Position numbers and translations under genes: made by a program. The notes below the pieces were generated by a model that was not told the DNA's origin, did not search any database, and saw only the letters and a program-made list of their open reading frames with translations. From Histomonas meleagridis (taxonomy: Eukaryota > Parabasalia > Tritrichomonadida > Dientamoebidae): a stretch of 64,000 bases of DNA. Below, in pieces: positions 19,352 to 29,226 of this stretch. The DNA lies in contig WSYJ01000142.1 of the NCBI GenBank assembly GCA_020186115.1, positions 558,001-622,000 on the forward strand, in the 5' to 3' direction. Each line of letters opens with the position of its first letter. Position 1 is the first letter of the stretch.

Positions 19352-21328
19352 TTAAGAATCATCAGAATAATCATCAGAAGAATAATCTCCGTAGGAACCA
19401 TAGCCTGAGCTATCTTCTTCTTCTTCTTTATTTGATGGATCGTATACGTAATTTGAAGCTTCCACTATTTTTTGGTATAACGAAGGCGTTATCTTTTGCA
19501 ACGTGTCTTCAGGGAATTGTTCTAACACATGTTTAGCTACAGAAGCTCTTTTTCTACGCGATATATACTTTAATGAATCTAACGCATCAATAATAAAATC
19601 TTCAGCCATTTGAATCATCCTATTGCTGAAGTCTCCTAACATTTTCTTCATTGCTTCTTCATCATTAACTTTATTACCTTCATCTTTCGCTGGTGGTTCA
19701 GTTTCTTCTTTTTGAGGTTTAGGTTCGTTCTTTTTTTCGATTTCTTTATTTTGCATTTTTTTCTTTTGTTGAAGATCTTCATACTCGACAACCTGAGAAA
19801 AAAGATCAGTGAGACCTTCATCAAATGAAAAGTTATGTGCAACTTTACCATACTTGTTTACAATGTTAAAGTCAGCATCATTTTCAAAAAGCATTTTGAT
19901 AATGTCTATGTTTTCTTCTGATTTACATGCAAGCATTACTGCTGTGTTACCTTCAGCATTTTGAAGATTAAGATTCGCTCCTTTTTCGATTAAGAATTTA
20001 ACTGTTTCTGTTTTCCCTGCATCTACTGCATACATTAAAGCTGTATAGCCATAGATGTCTTGATGATTAATGTTAACTCCTGATTCCAATATTCTTTCAC
20101 ACATTTCATTATTTCCATCTTTAGCTGCTGCCTTTAATAGTGTTTCATTTTCATCTGATATCATATTAAGTTTTGCGTGATATTTGTCAATTAAAAATTG
20201 CAAAAATTTTTCTTCTTGCCAATAGATAGCTTCATATAAAGCGAAAAACATTAATTCATCTGTTAATTTAGCACCATTATCTATAAGATATTCTGTAGCT
20301 TTGGATTCTTTTCCTTTAAGTGCTCCTTTAAGCAGCATTTGAAGACATTTTTCTTTGTTAATTTGATATTCTTTAGTTGACATCATAAATTTAATTGTTT
20401 CAATATCGCCGAATTTACCTGCTGCTTGAAATGCTGAATCTTCTAATTTTATTTTATCTGGTGTTTGGTTAAGGAAGTATTTAATAACATGAATTTGACT
20501 TGAAGCAACAAGATACTTAATAATTTTTTCATCATAAGTTGGGAGATCTTTAATTTGTTTGTACCAATCAACAGTATTGTAACCTGTAATTGAACAATGA
20601 TATTTATATTCTTCACTAGAACACCCATAATTTTCAATTATATAATTAGCAATATATGGAGCATGAGCTAAATATGAAAATAAAATCACGTCCTGAAATT
20701 CATCATCACCAAATGTTTTCATTTGATTTTCAAAAAGTTTAAACTTATTAAAATCACGTGTGAAAACAACAGCTTGGAAATCGTCGCATGATAATCCTCT
20801 CTCTTTAACAAGATATTCACATATTTCATATGAACCAAATCTTAAGGCAAATTCCATCAAACTTATTTCCCCTCCAAATAATGTGACTTCAATATCTGAA
20901 AGATCCTCAATAGCGCCTAATGCTTTTTTATCTCCTTTAACAATAAGATCTTGAATTGAATTGGGTTCCCATTCAAACTTAAAATCTTTAAGTTCTTCTT
21001 CAATATCACCTTCATATTGTTCTCTAGTGAGAACACCACTTAGTACAATGTATTTGACAAAGTTAAAAGGTAAAGGCATCATCAAGGAAGGATCATACGG
21101 TCCGTTTTTTTTCAAAAATTCTGCATATTCTCGAATTTTTTTGTCATGTGAAGAACCTGCTAAAATTGTAACTAATAATAAATATGTTTTTGTCACATTT
21201 TGTCCAACTTCATCAATAATTTTTTGTGCTTTACTTAAACTTTCTTCTGATCCATCAAAAATCAAGTCTTCAAGTTCGGCATATGGCTTAAGTGCATCTG
21301 GAAGAATTGAATAATCGTTTTTCTCCAT
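19352..21328 (-). CDS. Ankyrin-repeat protein, paralogue 1
   Basis: 658 residues. The N-terminal 300 residues are a helical region shared with the gene at 24619-26607. At least four clear ankyrin repeats follow between about 300 and 520, including DIYGYTALMYAVDAGKTETV and AEGNTAVMLAC. A Lys/Glu/Gln-rich linker comes next, then a conserved C-terminal helical block, and finally an acidic Ser/Tyr/Asp tail (SDDYSDDS). Ankyrin repeats bind other proteins; no catalytic domain is visible. The repeats here are uninterrupted, unlike those in the decayed gene next door. The start ATG has an initiator 25 bases upstream. Partner and location are unknown. Confidence 0.85.
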   Translation of the reverse strand: MEKNDYSILPDALKPYAELEDLIFDGSEESLSKAQKIIDEVGQNVTKTYLLLVTILAGSSHDKKIREYAEFLKKNGPYDPSLMMPLPFNFVKYIVLSGVLTREQYEGDIEEELKDFKFEWEPNSIQDLIVKGDKKALGAIEDLSDIEVTLFGGEISLMEFALRFGSYEICEYLVKERGLSCDDFQAVVFTRDFNKFKLFENQMKTFGDDEFQDVILFSYLAHAPYIANYIIENYGCSSEEYKYHCSITGYNTVDWYKQIKDLPTYDEKIIKYLVASSQIHVIKYFLNQTPDKIKLEDSAFQAAGKFGDIETIKFMMSTKEYQINKEKCLQMLLKGALKGKESKATEYLIDNGAKLTDELMFFALYEAIYWQEEKFLQFLIDKYHAKLNMISDENETLLKAAAKDGNNEMCERILESGVNINHQDIYGYTALMYAVDAGKTETVKFLIEKGANLNLQNAEGNTAVMLACKSEENIDIIKMLFENDADFNIVNKYGKVAHNFSFDEGLTDLFSQVVEYEDLQQKKKMQNKEIEKKNEPKPQKEETEPPAKDEGNKVNDEEAMKKMLGDFSNRMIQMAEDFIIDALDSLKYISRRKRASVAKHVLEQFPEDTLQKITPSLYQKIVEASNYVYDPSNKEEEEDSSGYGSYGDYSSDDYSDDS

Positions 21329-21350
21329 TTTTCGATTCCCCTATTAGTTA

Positions 21351-21355
21351 AGTGA
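21351..21355 (-). promoter_or_regulatory. Trichomonad initiator (Inr) of ankyrin paralogue 1
   Basis: TCACT on the minus strand, +1 A 25 bases before the ATG at 21328. Confidence 0.5.
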
Positions 21356-22399
21356 ACCAAAAGTTCCATCGGTTTAACTCTCTCATTGATATCAATAAAG
21401 TTCACAAATTATTATAATAAAGTTCACAAATAACTCAAACAAAACACCTTTGAACAATTAACCACAGTGCATTTTTGGTGGTTCCTGTTCGAAATATTTG
21501 AGAAAGTAAATACAATTTTCAGTACCGCGTAACGGTCGCCATGAAACATTTCTTTCTCCTGATGAGGAATAACCTGCACCTATAATGATTCACCAACTTT
21601 TCACACATTCCTCCAGTGTAAATCATATGCACTGCTTTATTTGAAGAATCTCGATTCTTTTGGAGGCTCTACATTTTTTGTCTTTAAACGCAGCTATTTG
21701 GGTGTCGGTCTCTCGTTTGTCCTATCTTTGAAGTCTTTTGTCCAATTTTTCGGGCTAATTTGTTCTTTTTCAATCTTTGTAATTTTCTTTATAGACACAA
21801 TCGTGCTTGAGCATCAGCATCATTACGACAATTTGCTCTTCTCTGATAGAAACAAGTGTTCTTTAACTTCATTTATAAGTTGGATATTTAAAATGATAAA
21901 GTAGTACAATCGCTGAGTAAGAGCTTACTAGACATGTAACTCTAAAATATTAATTAAATAGAAAATACAAGGAAACTTTCTGAATAAAAAATTAATTAAT
22001 ATAATGTTAGTTAACAAATATTTTAATTTTATGATTTTATAATAGAATGATGTTATAAACTATTTAAAATTTTGACATGTCAATTCATTTTTTTAATTTT
22101 TATAAATCATAAATTTCGATTCGTTGTTAATTTTTGCTGGCTTCGTCAGAAAGATCCAACGAATACTTACAATAAAAGAGGTATGAGGAACTGTCCTGTA
22201 TGGAATTTCTCAGAAATCATTCAATTTTGATGTAAACTATTCAATCACACTTCAACCCACCCCTGTGATCGTATTTCACTGAATGATTATAATTTAGAGA
22301 AAAATGATCATTTCTGATTGATTTCATACACCATTTTTTCTCATTTAAATATATCTAAAATTACCAGAAATTATTAAGTATGATAGTTCATGGGGAAAT
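21356..22399. other. Intergenic region with a possible coding relic
   Basis: The part from about 21460 to 21810 is less AT-rich than normal spacer. On the minus strand it gives short open blocks in different frames that look protein-like, for example GAGYSSSGERNVSWRPLRGT and KNWTKDFKDRTNERPTPK, broken by stops. It may be the remains of a gene I do not recognise. The rest shows nothing. Confidence 0.35.
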
Positions 22400-24127
22400 T
22401 ATATAAAAAATATGATGTCTAGATCAACAAAAAAGAAAGATTTCGATATAATTATTGATAGAAGCATACATAAGTGCTGTATTAAATAAATTAAATAATT
22501 TCCAAATTTTATTTTGGAATCAAAAATTATTAAAATCAATTTTAAATAAAACTTATAAATATCTTCGGCATCAACATCAATTCCTTCTTGTTCAAGGAGT
22601 AATTTAACTATTTCTGTATAACCATATCTAGATGCTTTCATAAGTGCTGTATCAAATAATTTAAATAATTTTCAAATATTATTTTGAAATAGAAAATTAT
22701 TAAAATAAATATTATCTTTAGCATAAATATCAATTCCTTCTTGTTCAAGAAGTAATTTAACTATTTTTGTATAACCATATCTAGATGCTTTCATAAGTGC
22801 TGTATTAAATAATTCAAATAATTTTCAAATATTACTTTGAAATATAAAATTATTAAAATAAATACCTAATAAAACAAATAAATATCTTTAGCATTAATAT
22901 CAATTCCTTTTTGCTCCAAAATATATTTAACAAGTTCCGTGTTTCCTGATCCTACTGAAAATACCAATATATCATGCGGATTTGAATTCTCTTTAAGAAA
23001 ATATTCAACTAAAAAAATGTTTCCAATTTTTGCTGCTTCATTAATGATATTTTCATTAATTTTCATTCCTTCTTTTTCTAAATATGTAAAAATTTCATAA
23101 TTAAAATATGAAACGCATTTTTTTCCTAATTCTTTTAATTTATTAATATCTTCAATTTTATTTTCATAAAGATAATGAAAGATATCATTTTGATGAAATT
23201 CTATTGTTGCTTCATATGCATTTTGAAAAGATGAATGATTTTGTTTACATAAATGAATGATTTCTTCATTTCCTCCTGCAACTGCATATTTACCTGTATT
23301 CTTTACTTTTGCACCATTCACAAGTAAATATTTAAAACATTTTACTGAAGAAAAAAATGCAGCATAATCAATTAATGTAACATTTTCTTTATTGATAAAT
23401 GAACATCTTTCATAAAGTGATGGTTCAATTGTTTGATTAAAATCAAAATTTGCTTGTGATGATTTTTCTTGAAGTTTTTCTATTTCATCATATCGAATTA
23501 TTTTTACAATTTCATTTGGATTATGTCCTTCTTTAATATATTTCTTATGTAATTCCCAATCATTCTTTGAAAGTTCTTCATAATTTACAAAATCATACTC
23601 CCTTAAATGGATTGCTAATTCTTCTTTAGACATATAATGTACAAAATAAGCACTCTGATTGTTTTTTACAATGTTTGGTTCAGGAAATTACGTTCAATCA
23701 TAGCTTCAAGTAAATAACATGATTCATGTGTATGCCCATTATAAAGAAATCGTCCAAATACATCAAATATATTAGATTTGATTTTATTACACTCTTCAAA
23801 TTTTCTTATTTCTAGCTAATATTTAAAAATAAATCAATATTATTGTTTCTGATTACAAAGGAATAATATATCATTTGAATAATCATTAAATCATAAGAAA
23901 AAGGATGTATTTCATCAAATTTGCTTATTATTAAACCTAAAGATCTAGAGAAATTTCCTACATTCAAACTAAAAATTGCTTGATTTATTGATAGAAGTGT
24001 TTCCCAGTCGCAAAGTTCCTTTGGTCATAAGGGAAAATATTAATAACGGATATATTTAATTCAAATTTGTATAAATAATCAAAAAGTTGAATTGGATGTA
24101 AATTAGCTTTTTGTATACTTTATGTAC
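22400..24127 (-). pseudogene. Decayed DUF3447/ankyrin gene
   Basis: Reading down the minus strand from about 24127, the sequence gives the usual order of a DUF3447 protein: a helical N-terminal part (for example SLNVGNFSRSLGLIISKFDE and FDVFGRFLYNGHTHE), the DUF3447 core (TIEPSLYERCSFINKENVTL), then ankyrin repeats (TALMKASRYGYTEIVKLLLE). A frameshift just after the block ending ERNFLNQTL (near 23685) separates the N-terminal part from the longest open piece, 255 codons at 22866-23633. That piece ends in a TAG inside the first AT-rich spacer. Three ankyrin units follow, each separated by a spacer. Unless the spacers are removed from RNA, no full protein can be made. It lies between two intact ankyrin genes of a different subfamily. 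Confidence 0.8.
22481..22883 (-). repeat. Tandem ankyrin units with AT-rich spacers
   Basis: Spacers at 22481-22560 (80 bases), 22651-22713 (63) and 22804-22883 (80) separate near-identical ankyrin units. Each starts after the Asp codon of the motif A-K/E-D and ends just before the Thr codon of TALM. They share sequence and an inverted repeat, for example arms at 22664-22673 and 22692-22701. Confidence 0.85.
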
Positions 24128-24618
24128 GATAGAAGGGTTTGGGTTGAAAATCAAAGGAAACAAATATAAAAATATTTTTGTTTTTGCTCTATTTTCCATG
24201 AATTCTTCCAAAAAATATTCTGATGATTGTAATTGTACATTTTAATATATAATTCATATGACTTTAACTATAAGTTTTGCAAAACTTTTTTATCAAACCG
24301 AAAGAAGAGACCGTTAAAAGTCATGTTTATTATTGAATTTGAACGTTTGTAGGATTTGTTTTGATTTTATTATTTTTTTCATGCAGCGTCATTGATTTTA
24401 TTCAAATTTGTCTAAAAGTATTTGTATAACAAATCTTAAATTCAATAGTTTTAGATTACGAAAAGCCCAACCAATTATTGAAAACCGAGTCATTTTAGTG
24501 TCTATTGATATATATAAAAGTTTGCCGTAATTTTACTTTTAGAAATTATCTAAAAGAAGAAACACTAAAATATAAATCAGTTTCAAAACAAAAAAAATAT
24601 TATAAATGATTAATTTTA
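24128..24618. other. Intergenic region
   Basis: About 490 AT-rich bases between the decayed ankyrin gene and ankyrin paralogue 2; nothing recognised. Confidence 0.5.
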
Positions 24619-26607
24619 TTAATCATCTGAATAATCACTTGTTGTATAGTAATATGAATCATCTTTTGTTGGTTCATATTTCGAAGCATCTTCCAATTGT
24701 CGCAACAAAGAAGGATCTATTTTTGGTATTAAATCTTTCGGAATTTCTTGTAAGATATGTTTGGCTTCTAAGGCTCTTTCCTGCGGATTCTTTTTTAATG
24801 TATCATTAATTAAATTTTGTACCCATTGAATCTTAGATTCTGGATCATAATGTGCTAATATTCTCTCCATGTCTGAAGGTGTACTTTCTGTTCGATTTGT
24901 GTTTGTATTTGTAATTGGCTTTGTACTTTGTACGTTAGTTTTTGGTGTATCATCTGAATCACTATAATCTGTTGAATATAATGATGTTGAATAAGATGCT
25001 GTTGAATCTTCTCGAGCTATTGGTTTTGGCTGAGGGTTTTCCTCCCTTTTTTGTCGAAATTCTTGGTCAAGTTTAAAGTCTATAACCTTAGTAAAAATAC
25101 CATGATCATTTGCGATATTTTCTGCTTTTTTACCTTTTTTGTTTACAATGTTAAAGTCAGCATTATTATCAGAAAGTAATTTAATAATATCTAACTTTCT
25201 ATATGAATCACATGCGAGTATTAATGCCGTGTTACCTTCATTATTTTGAAGATTAACATTCGCTCCTTTTTTGATTAATAATTCGACTGTTTCTATCCTT
25301 TCATTATCTACTGCATACATTAAAGCTGTATAACCATCATTGTTTTGTTGATTAACGTCAACTCCTAATTCCAATAATTCTTCACATAATTCATTATTCC
25401 CACTTTTAGCAGCTGCCATTAAAAGTGTTTCATTTGTATCTGATATAAGATCAAATTTCGCATTATATTTATCAATTAGAACTTTCAAAAATTCTTCATT
25501 TTCATGTGTAATTGCTGAATATAATCCTGTAAACATTATTTTATCTGTTATTTTCGCACCATTATCTATAAGATATTCAATGACTTTTGGTTTTTGTCCT
25601 TTAAGTGCTCCTTTAAGCAGCATTTGAAGACATTTTTCTTTGTTAATTTGATATTCTTTAGTTGACATCATAAATTTAATTGTTTCAATATCGCCTAATT
25701 TACCTGCTGCTTGAAATGCTGAATCTTCTAATTTTATTTTATCTGGTGTTTGATGAATGAAATAATTAAGAACATGAATTTGACTTGTAGCAACAAGACT
25801 TTTAATGACTTTTTCATCATAAGTTGGAAGTTCTTTAATTTGTTTGTACCAATCAACAGTATTGTATCCTGTCATTGAAAGCTTAAAATTATAATCTCCA
25901 CGAAAATAAGGGAAATTTTCTATTATATAATCAACAATATATGGAGCATGAAACGTATACGCGCATTCAACAATTTCATCAAAATCGTCTAAAACTTTTT
26001 TCTTCAAATTCTTTCTAAAAAGTTTCAACTTATTTAAGTCACGTGTTGTAACAACGAAAAGGAGATCCTTATAAAATACTTCTCTTTCATTAAGGAAATA
26101 TTCACATATTTCACATGAACCAAATCTTAAGGCGAATTCCATCAATCTTATTTTCTCTCCAAATAATGTTATTTCAACATCTGAAAGATCCTCAATAGCA
26201 TCTAATGCTTTTTTATCTCCTTTAACAATAAGATCCTGAATTGAATTTGGTTCCCATTCAAACTTAAAATCTTTAAGTTTCAAATAAACCTTATCCGAGA
26301 ATTGTTCCTTATCAACAACACCTGTTAATACAAGGTATTGAGCAAAGTTCGAAGGCATAAATACATCAATTGAATATGGTCCATTCTTTTTTAAAAATTC
26401 GGCATATTCTCGAATCCTTTTATCATTCACTGAACCAGCCAAAATAGTGATCATGAACAAATATGCTTTTGTAATATTTTTTCCAACATCATCGACAATT
26501 TTTTGTGCCTTCTCTAAACTTTCTTTCGACCCTTCGAAAATCAAGTCTTCGAGTTCTGCGTATTGCCTCAGCGCGTCAGGGAGAACCGAATAATCGCTTT
26601 TCTCCAT
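24619..26607 (-). CDS. Ankyrin-repeat protein, paralogue 2
   Basis: 662 residues with the same layout as the gene at 19352-21328: a helical N-terminal region (MEKSDYSVLPDALRQYAELE), ankyrin repeats at about 290-520 (for example NNDGYTALMYAVDNERIETV), a Ser/Thr-rich linker with SDS repeats, a conserved helical block near 595-635, and an acidic Tyr/Ser/Asp end (YYYTTSDYSDD). Identity with paralogue 1 is patchy: a 155-base stretch (25598-25752) matches 20313-20467 at all but one base, while neighbouring parts differ widely. An initiator is found 14 bases before the ATG. Function unknown beyond likely protein binding. Confidence 0.85.
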   Translation of the reverse strand: MEKSDYSVLPDALRQYAELEDLIFEGSKESLEKAQKIVDDVGKNITKAYLFMITILAGSVNDKRIREYAEFLKKNGPYSIDVFMPSNFAQYLVLTGVVDKEQFSDKVYLKLKDFKFEWEPNSIQDLIVKGDKKALDAIEDLSDVEITLFGEKIRLMEFALRFGSCEICEYFLNEREVFYKDLLFVVTTRDLNKLKLFRKNLKKKVLDDFDEIVECAYTFHAPYIVDYIIENFPYFRGDYNFKLSMTGYNTVDWYKQIKELPTYDEKVIKSLVATSQIHVLNYFIHQTPDKIKLEDSAFQAAGKLGDIETIKFMMSTKEYQINKEKCLQMLLKGALKGQKPKVIEYLIDNGAKITDKIMFTGLYSAITHENEEFLKVLIDKYNAKFDLISDTNETLLMAAAKSGNNELCEELLELGVDVNQQNNDGYTALMYAVDNERIETVELLIKKGANVNLQNNEGNTALILACDSYRKLDIIKLLSDNNADFNIVNKKGKKAENIANDHGIFTKVIDFKLDQEFRQKREENPQPKPIAREDSTASYSTSLYSTDYSDSDDTPKTNVQSTKPITNTNTNRTESTPSDMERILAHYDPESKIQWVQNLINDTLKKNPQERALEAKHILQEIPKDLIPKIDPSLLRQLEDASKYEPTKDDSYYYTTSDYSDD

Positions 26608-26618
26608 CGCAGTTTGTA

Positions 26619-26623
26619 TGTGA
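26619..26623 (-). promoter_or_regulatory. Trichomonad initiator (Inr) of ankyrin paralogue 2
   Basis: TCACA on the minus strand, +1 A 14 bases before the ATG at 26607. Confidence 0.6.
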
Positions 26624-26753
26624 AGCGAATTTTGATCGAATTGCGGTTAATTTCCAGTCAAAACAAAAAATAAAGTACACAAAAACTCATTTCCCGTTAT
26701 CATTAACCGGCGAAATTTTATCAAAATTTGAATTGATTTTTCAATTGAATTGT

Positions 26754-29216
26754 TTATTCTTTGAATGTGTTTGTTCTCTTGAGGGTAATGTAAAGATTAC
26801 CAAAATCGACAATTTTTTCAATTGCTTTAAATAATTTGGGTGGCTTACTTAAGTCAATCTTAATTGGTTTGTCATCTTCGAAGTCAACTTTTTCTAATTC
26901 CAATTTAGCAGATGCGATTTGGACATCCTTTAATATCTTGTTCTTTTGATATATGGCAATATAAATGTAAGCCTTTCGACCAACTGCTTTCTTGAAGTTA
27001 AATTCCTTGTTATAAGTTGGGTTTTGTGTATTAGAAACAACGTCAGTCTTAAACTTGTCGAGTTCTTTACCATTGTCGATAAGCTTTAATACGACATATG
27101 AATCAGTACCATTTAGATCTGCCTTAACAAGGCCTTTAGCTTCAATGATTTTACCCGAAATGATAACATCTCCAATTTCTGGCTTGATTTCATTCTTCTT
27201 ATCTTTATGGACATGGACATGATATTTTTCTTCTGCTGAATGAATCGCAGAAAGTTTATAAGAACATGAAGTAGCTGATGAGAAGTCAGTAGAATATTCT
27301 GGTCCATAACTACCCCATGAGAATGAACAATGACTCTTAGAATGTGATGATGATGAAGATGAAGAAGAAGATGAAGATGAAGATTGTTCATCAGCAACTG
27401 ATGATTCTTCTTTATCTTCTGGGATGAATTCAACTTCTGAATCACTCTTTTCTTCCATGTAATCCATAACAATTGGTGTAGCTTCTGGCTTAGTAATTGT
27501 GATGATTAAATGGATCTTTCCTTCGGCTGTGCCTTCAAGTGGATACCAATGATCAAATGGTTCATCAAGTTTAAACATTGATGCTTTAAGTGTAACCTTA
27601 CCAAGGTTTTGATCTTGTGGATCATCACTTGTAACATTAATATCAATGTCATTCTCCGGATAAATTGGCTTAAGAATAATTTCATGTTTCCATTCTGGAT
27701 CAACATCTTTGGATGACTTACGTGTCTTAGATTGTAATGTTTGTGTGTTACAAATAACATATCTTCCTGGTGCACCACTTCCTTTAAATGGTGGTAAACC
27801 TGTAGCTTCAAGAACCTTAAAGCTAATGCTAAGGCTATTAGGATCTTGTGTTTCTTGTGTAAGCCCTGCAAATGGTTTATCGCCCTTCTTGATAACATGA
27901 AGACGGAATACCAAGTTGGATGCCATCGATGGATAGATAAGATTGAATGGTAATGAGCCACTGATTGCACTACCAATTGGAATTTCATTAAAGTCAATAT
28001 CAAGTTCTCCAACTTTGGTTCCTTTCTTGTTACTATCATCAACAAGATAGATCTTTAAGATTTGTTGGGTACCATAATCAATGTTGAAAAGCTTTTGTTC
28101 ACGGAAGCGAAGAATATTACCTTCGGCTCCTTTGGTTGTATGTGTCTTTTGCTTTTGTTGATTGGCACAATGTGTCAACTTACAGATGAGATAGAATTTG
28201 ACATTGCCTTCTTTCTCGGGCGGTGGGAAGTTTTCAACGTTGATAAGTTGAATGGCCGCTTCACATGGTTGATAATCAAATGGCTTAGTAGAAAATGGTT
28301 TGTCACTGATGTTGGCAATGTGGATTTGAAGCTTAAGTTCACCACCAGAGCCTTTTTCTGATTTGGCATCTTTGGTTGGCTTGAAATCAACAGTCTTATT
28401 AAGTTTGATAAGAATGGTACTGTTATGGCCAAATTGAAGAGAGTTAACGTTGACACGACCATATGCTATGCATTTGTTCTTCTTGGGATCTTTCTTCTTA
28501 TCTTTATCATATACATAGAAACGGATCGTATCACTACCAAGGAAGAAGCCATTCATTGAGAACTTCTCATTCCACCTTGGATTGGACGTGTTCTTCTTTT
28601 CTTTCGTTGTATGAGATTCATTTGAACCACGAATTTGAACTACAACATATGGATTTGGCTTCTTATTGGGTGGAACTGGTAATAAGCCTTTAGCTGAAAT
28701 GATTCTCATATGACATTTGTATGTTGGAATGAGGAGTTTTTCTCCCTTCTTTTCTTTAATGCCAACTATGGGAGCACCTGGTTGTGGACGTGGTGGTCCT
28801 TGTGGTTGTTGTGGAGAAGCTGATGGAACGTGAGCATAAAGTTGGAATGAAAATTCAGCTGTGAATTGTTGATCGCCAATTTGATAGCCAATTTTGTTTG
28901 TGCAACTGATTTGTGTGCCATCAGGCTTAAGTTGGTTCAGTGGGTAGACAATTTGTTGCATAATTGGTCTTTGTTGATTTCCATCCTTTTCAAAGAGATC
29001 AATTAACAAATTTTCGTTGGGATCTTTATAATCGATAGAAAACTGCTCGTTCCATTGTGGATCTGCGTTGTTTTCGATTACTCTAGTAATCTTAGCTTGG
29101 GTTGGATCTTGACTTGCTAACCTAATAACAGAGAATGTTGTTGGAGCTTGAATGCTTGGATTCATAGATCGAATCGCCTTACCACCAACGATCTTAACCT
29201 CAAGAGTCGTGCTCAT
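26754..29216 (-). CDS. Protein with five C2 domains
   Basis: 820 residues carrying five C2-type beta-sandwich modules: about 1-130, 165-300, 318-450, 462-590 and 695-815. Typical C2 turns are visible (NADPQWNEQF, NTSNPRWNEKF, VDPEWKHEI, NTQNPTYNKEF). A Pro/Gln linker separates C2-1 from C2-2, and a Ser-rich acidic linker with a run of 13 Ser separates C2-4 from C2-5. Several Asp ligands that coordinate calcium are present in the second and fifth (YDKDKKKDP; DLNGTDSYV), so calcium-dependent membrane binding is possible there but not for all. No transmembrane segment is seen, so it is not a ferlin or an extended synaptotagmin. An initiator lies 8 bases before the ATG. Confidence 0.85.
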   Translation of the reverse strand: MSTTLEVKIVGGKAIRSMNPSIQAPTTFSVIRLASQDPTQAKITRVIENNADPQWNEQFSIDYKDPNENLLIDLFEKDGNQQRPIMQQIVYPLNQLKPDGTQISCTNKIGYQIGDQQFTAEFSFQLYAHVPSASPQQPQGPPRPQPGAPIVGIKEKKGEKLLIPTYKCHMRIISAKGLLPVPPNKKPNPYVVVQIRGSNESHTTKEKKNTSNPRWNEKFSMNGFFLGSDTIRFYVYDKDKKKDPKKNKCIAYGRVNVNSLQFGHNSTILIKLNKTVDFKPTKDAKSEKGSGGELKLQIHIANISDKPFSTKPFDYQPCEAAIQLINVENFPPPEKEGNVKFYLICKLTHCANQQKQKTHTTKGAEGNILRFREQKLFNIDYGTQQILKIYLVDDSNKKGTKVGELDIDFNEIPIGSAISGSLPFNLIYPSMASNLVFRLHVIKKGDKPFAGLTQETQDPNSLSISFKVLEATGLPPFKGSGAPGRYVICNTQTLQSKTRKSSKDVDPEWKHEIILKPIYPENDIDINVTSDDPQDQNLGKVTLKASMFKLDEPFDHWYPLEGTAEGKIHLIITITKPEATPIVMDYMEEKSDSEVEFIPEDKEESSVADEQSSSSSSSSSSSSSHSKSHCSFSWGSYGPEYSTDFSSATSCSYKLSAIHSAEEKYHVHVHKDKKNEIKPEIGDVIISGKIIEAKGLVKADLNGTDSYVVLKLIDNGKELDKFKTDVVSNTQNPTYNKEFNFKKAVGRKAYIYIAIYQKNKILKDVQIASAKLELEKVDFEDDKPIKIDLSKPPKLFKAIEKIVDFGNLYITLKRTNTFKE

Positions 29217-29221
29217 TGGAA

Positions 29222-29226
29222 AATGA
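29222..29226 (-). promoter_or_regulatory. Trichomonad initiator (Inr) of the C2 protein gene
   Basis: TCATT on the minus strand, +1 A 8 bases before the ATG at 29216. Confidence 0.6.

Noticed and set aside
21641-21904. 87-codon frame on the + strand with hydrophobic stretches
   Set aside because: Composition follows from T-rich DNA and the opposite strand has more protein-like sequence; no support for a gene.
22481-22883. Spacers as ordinary GT-AG introns
   Set aside because: The only AG near the 3' edge comes from the ACA-GCA codons, and no GT upstream gives the right phase. One spacer at the second locus has no AG near its end at all. I keep decayed introns only as one hypothesis.
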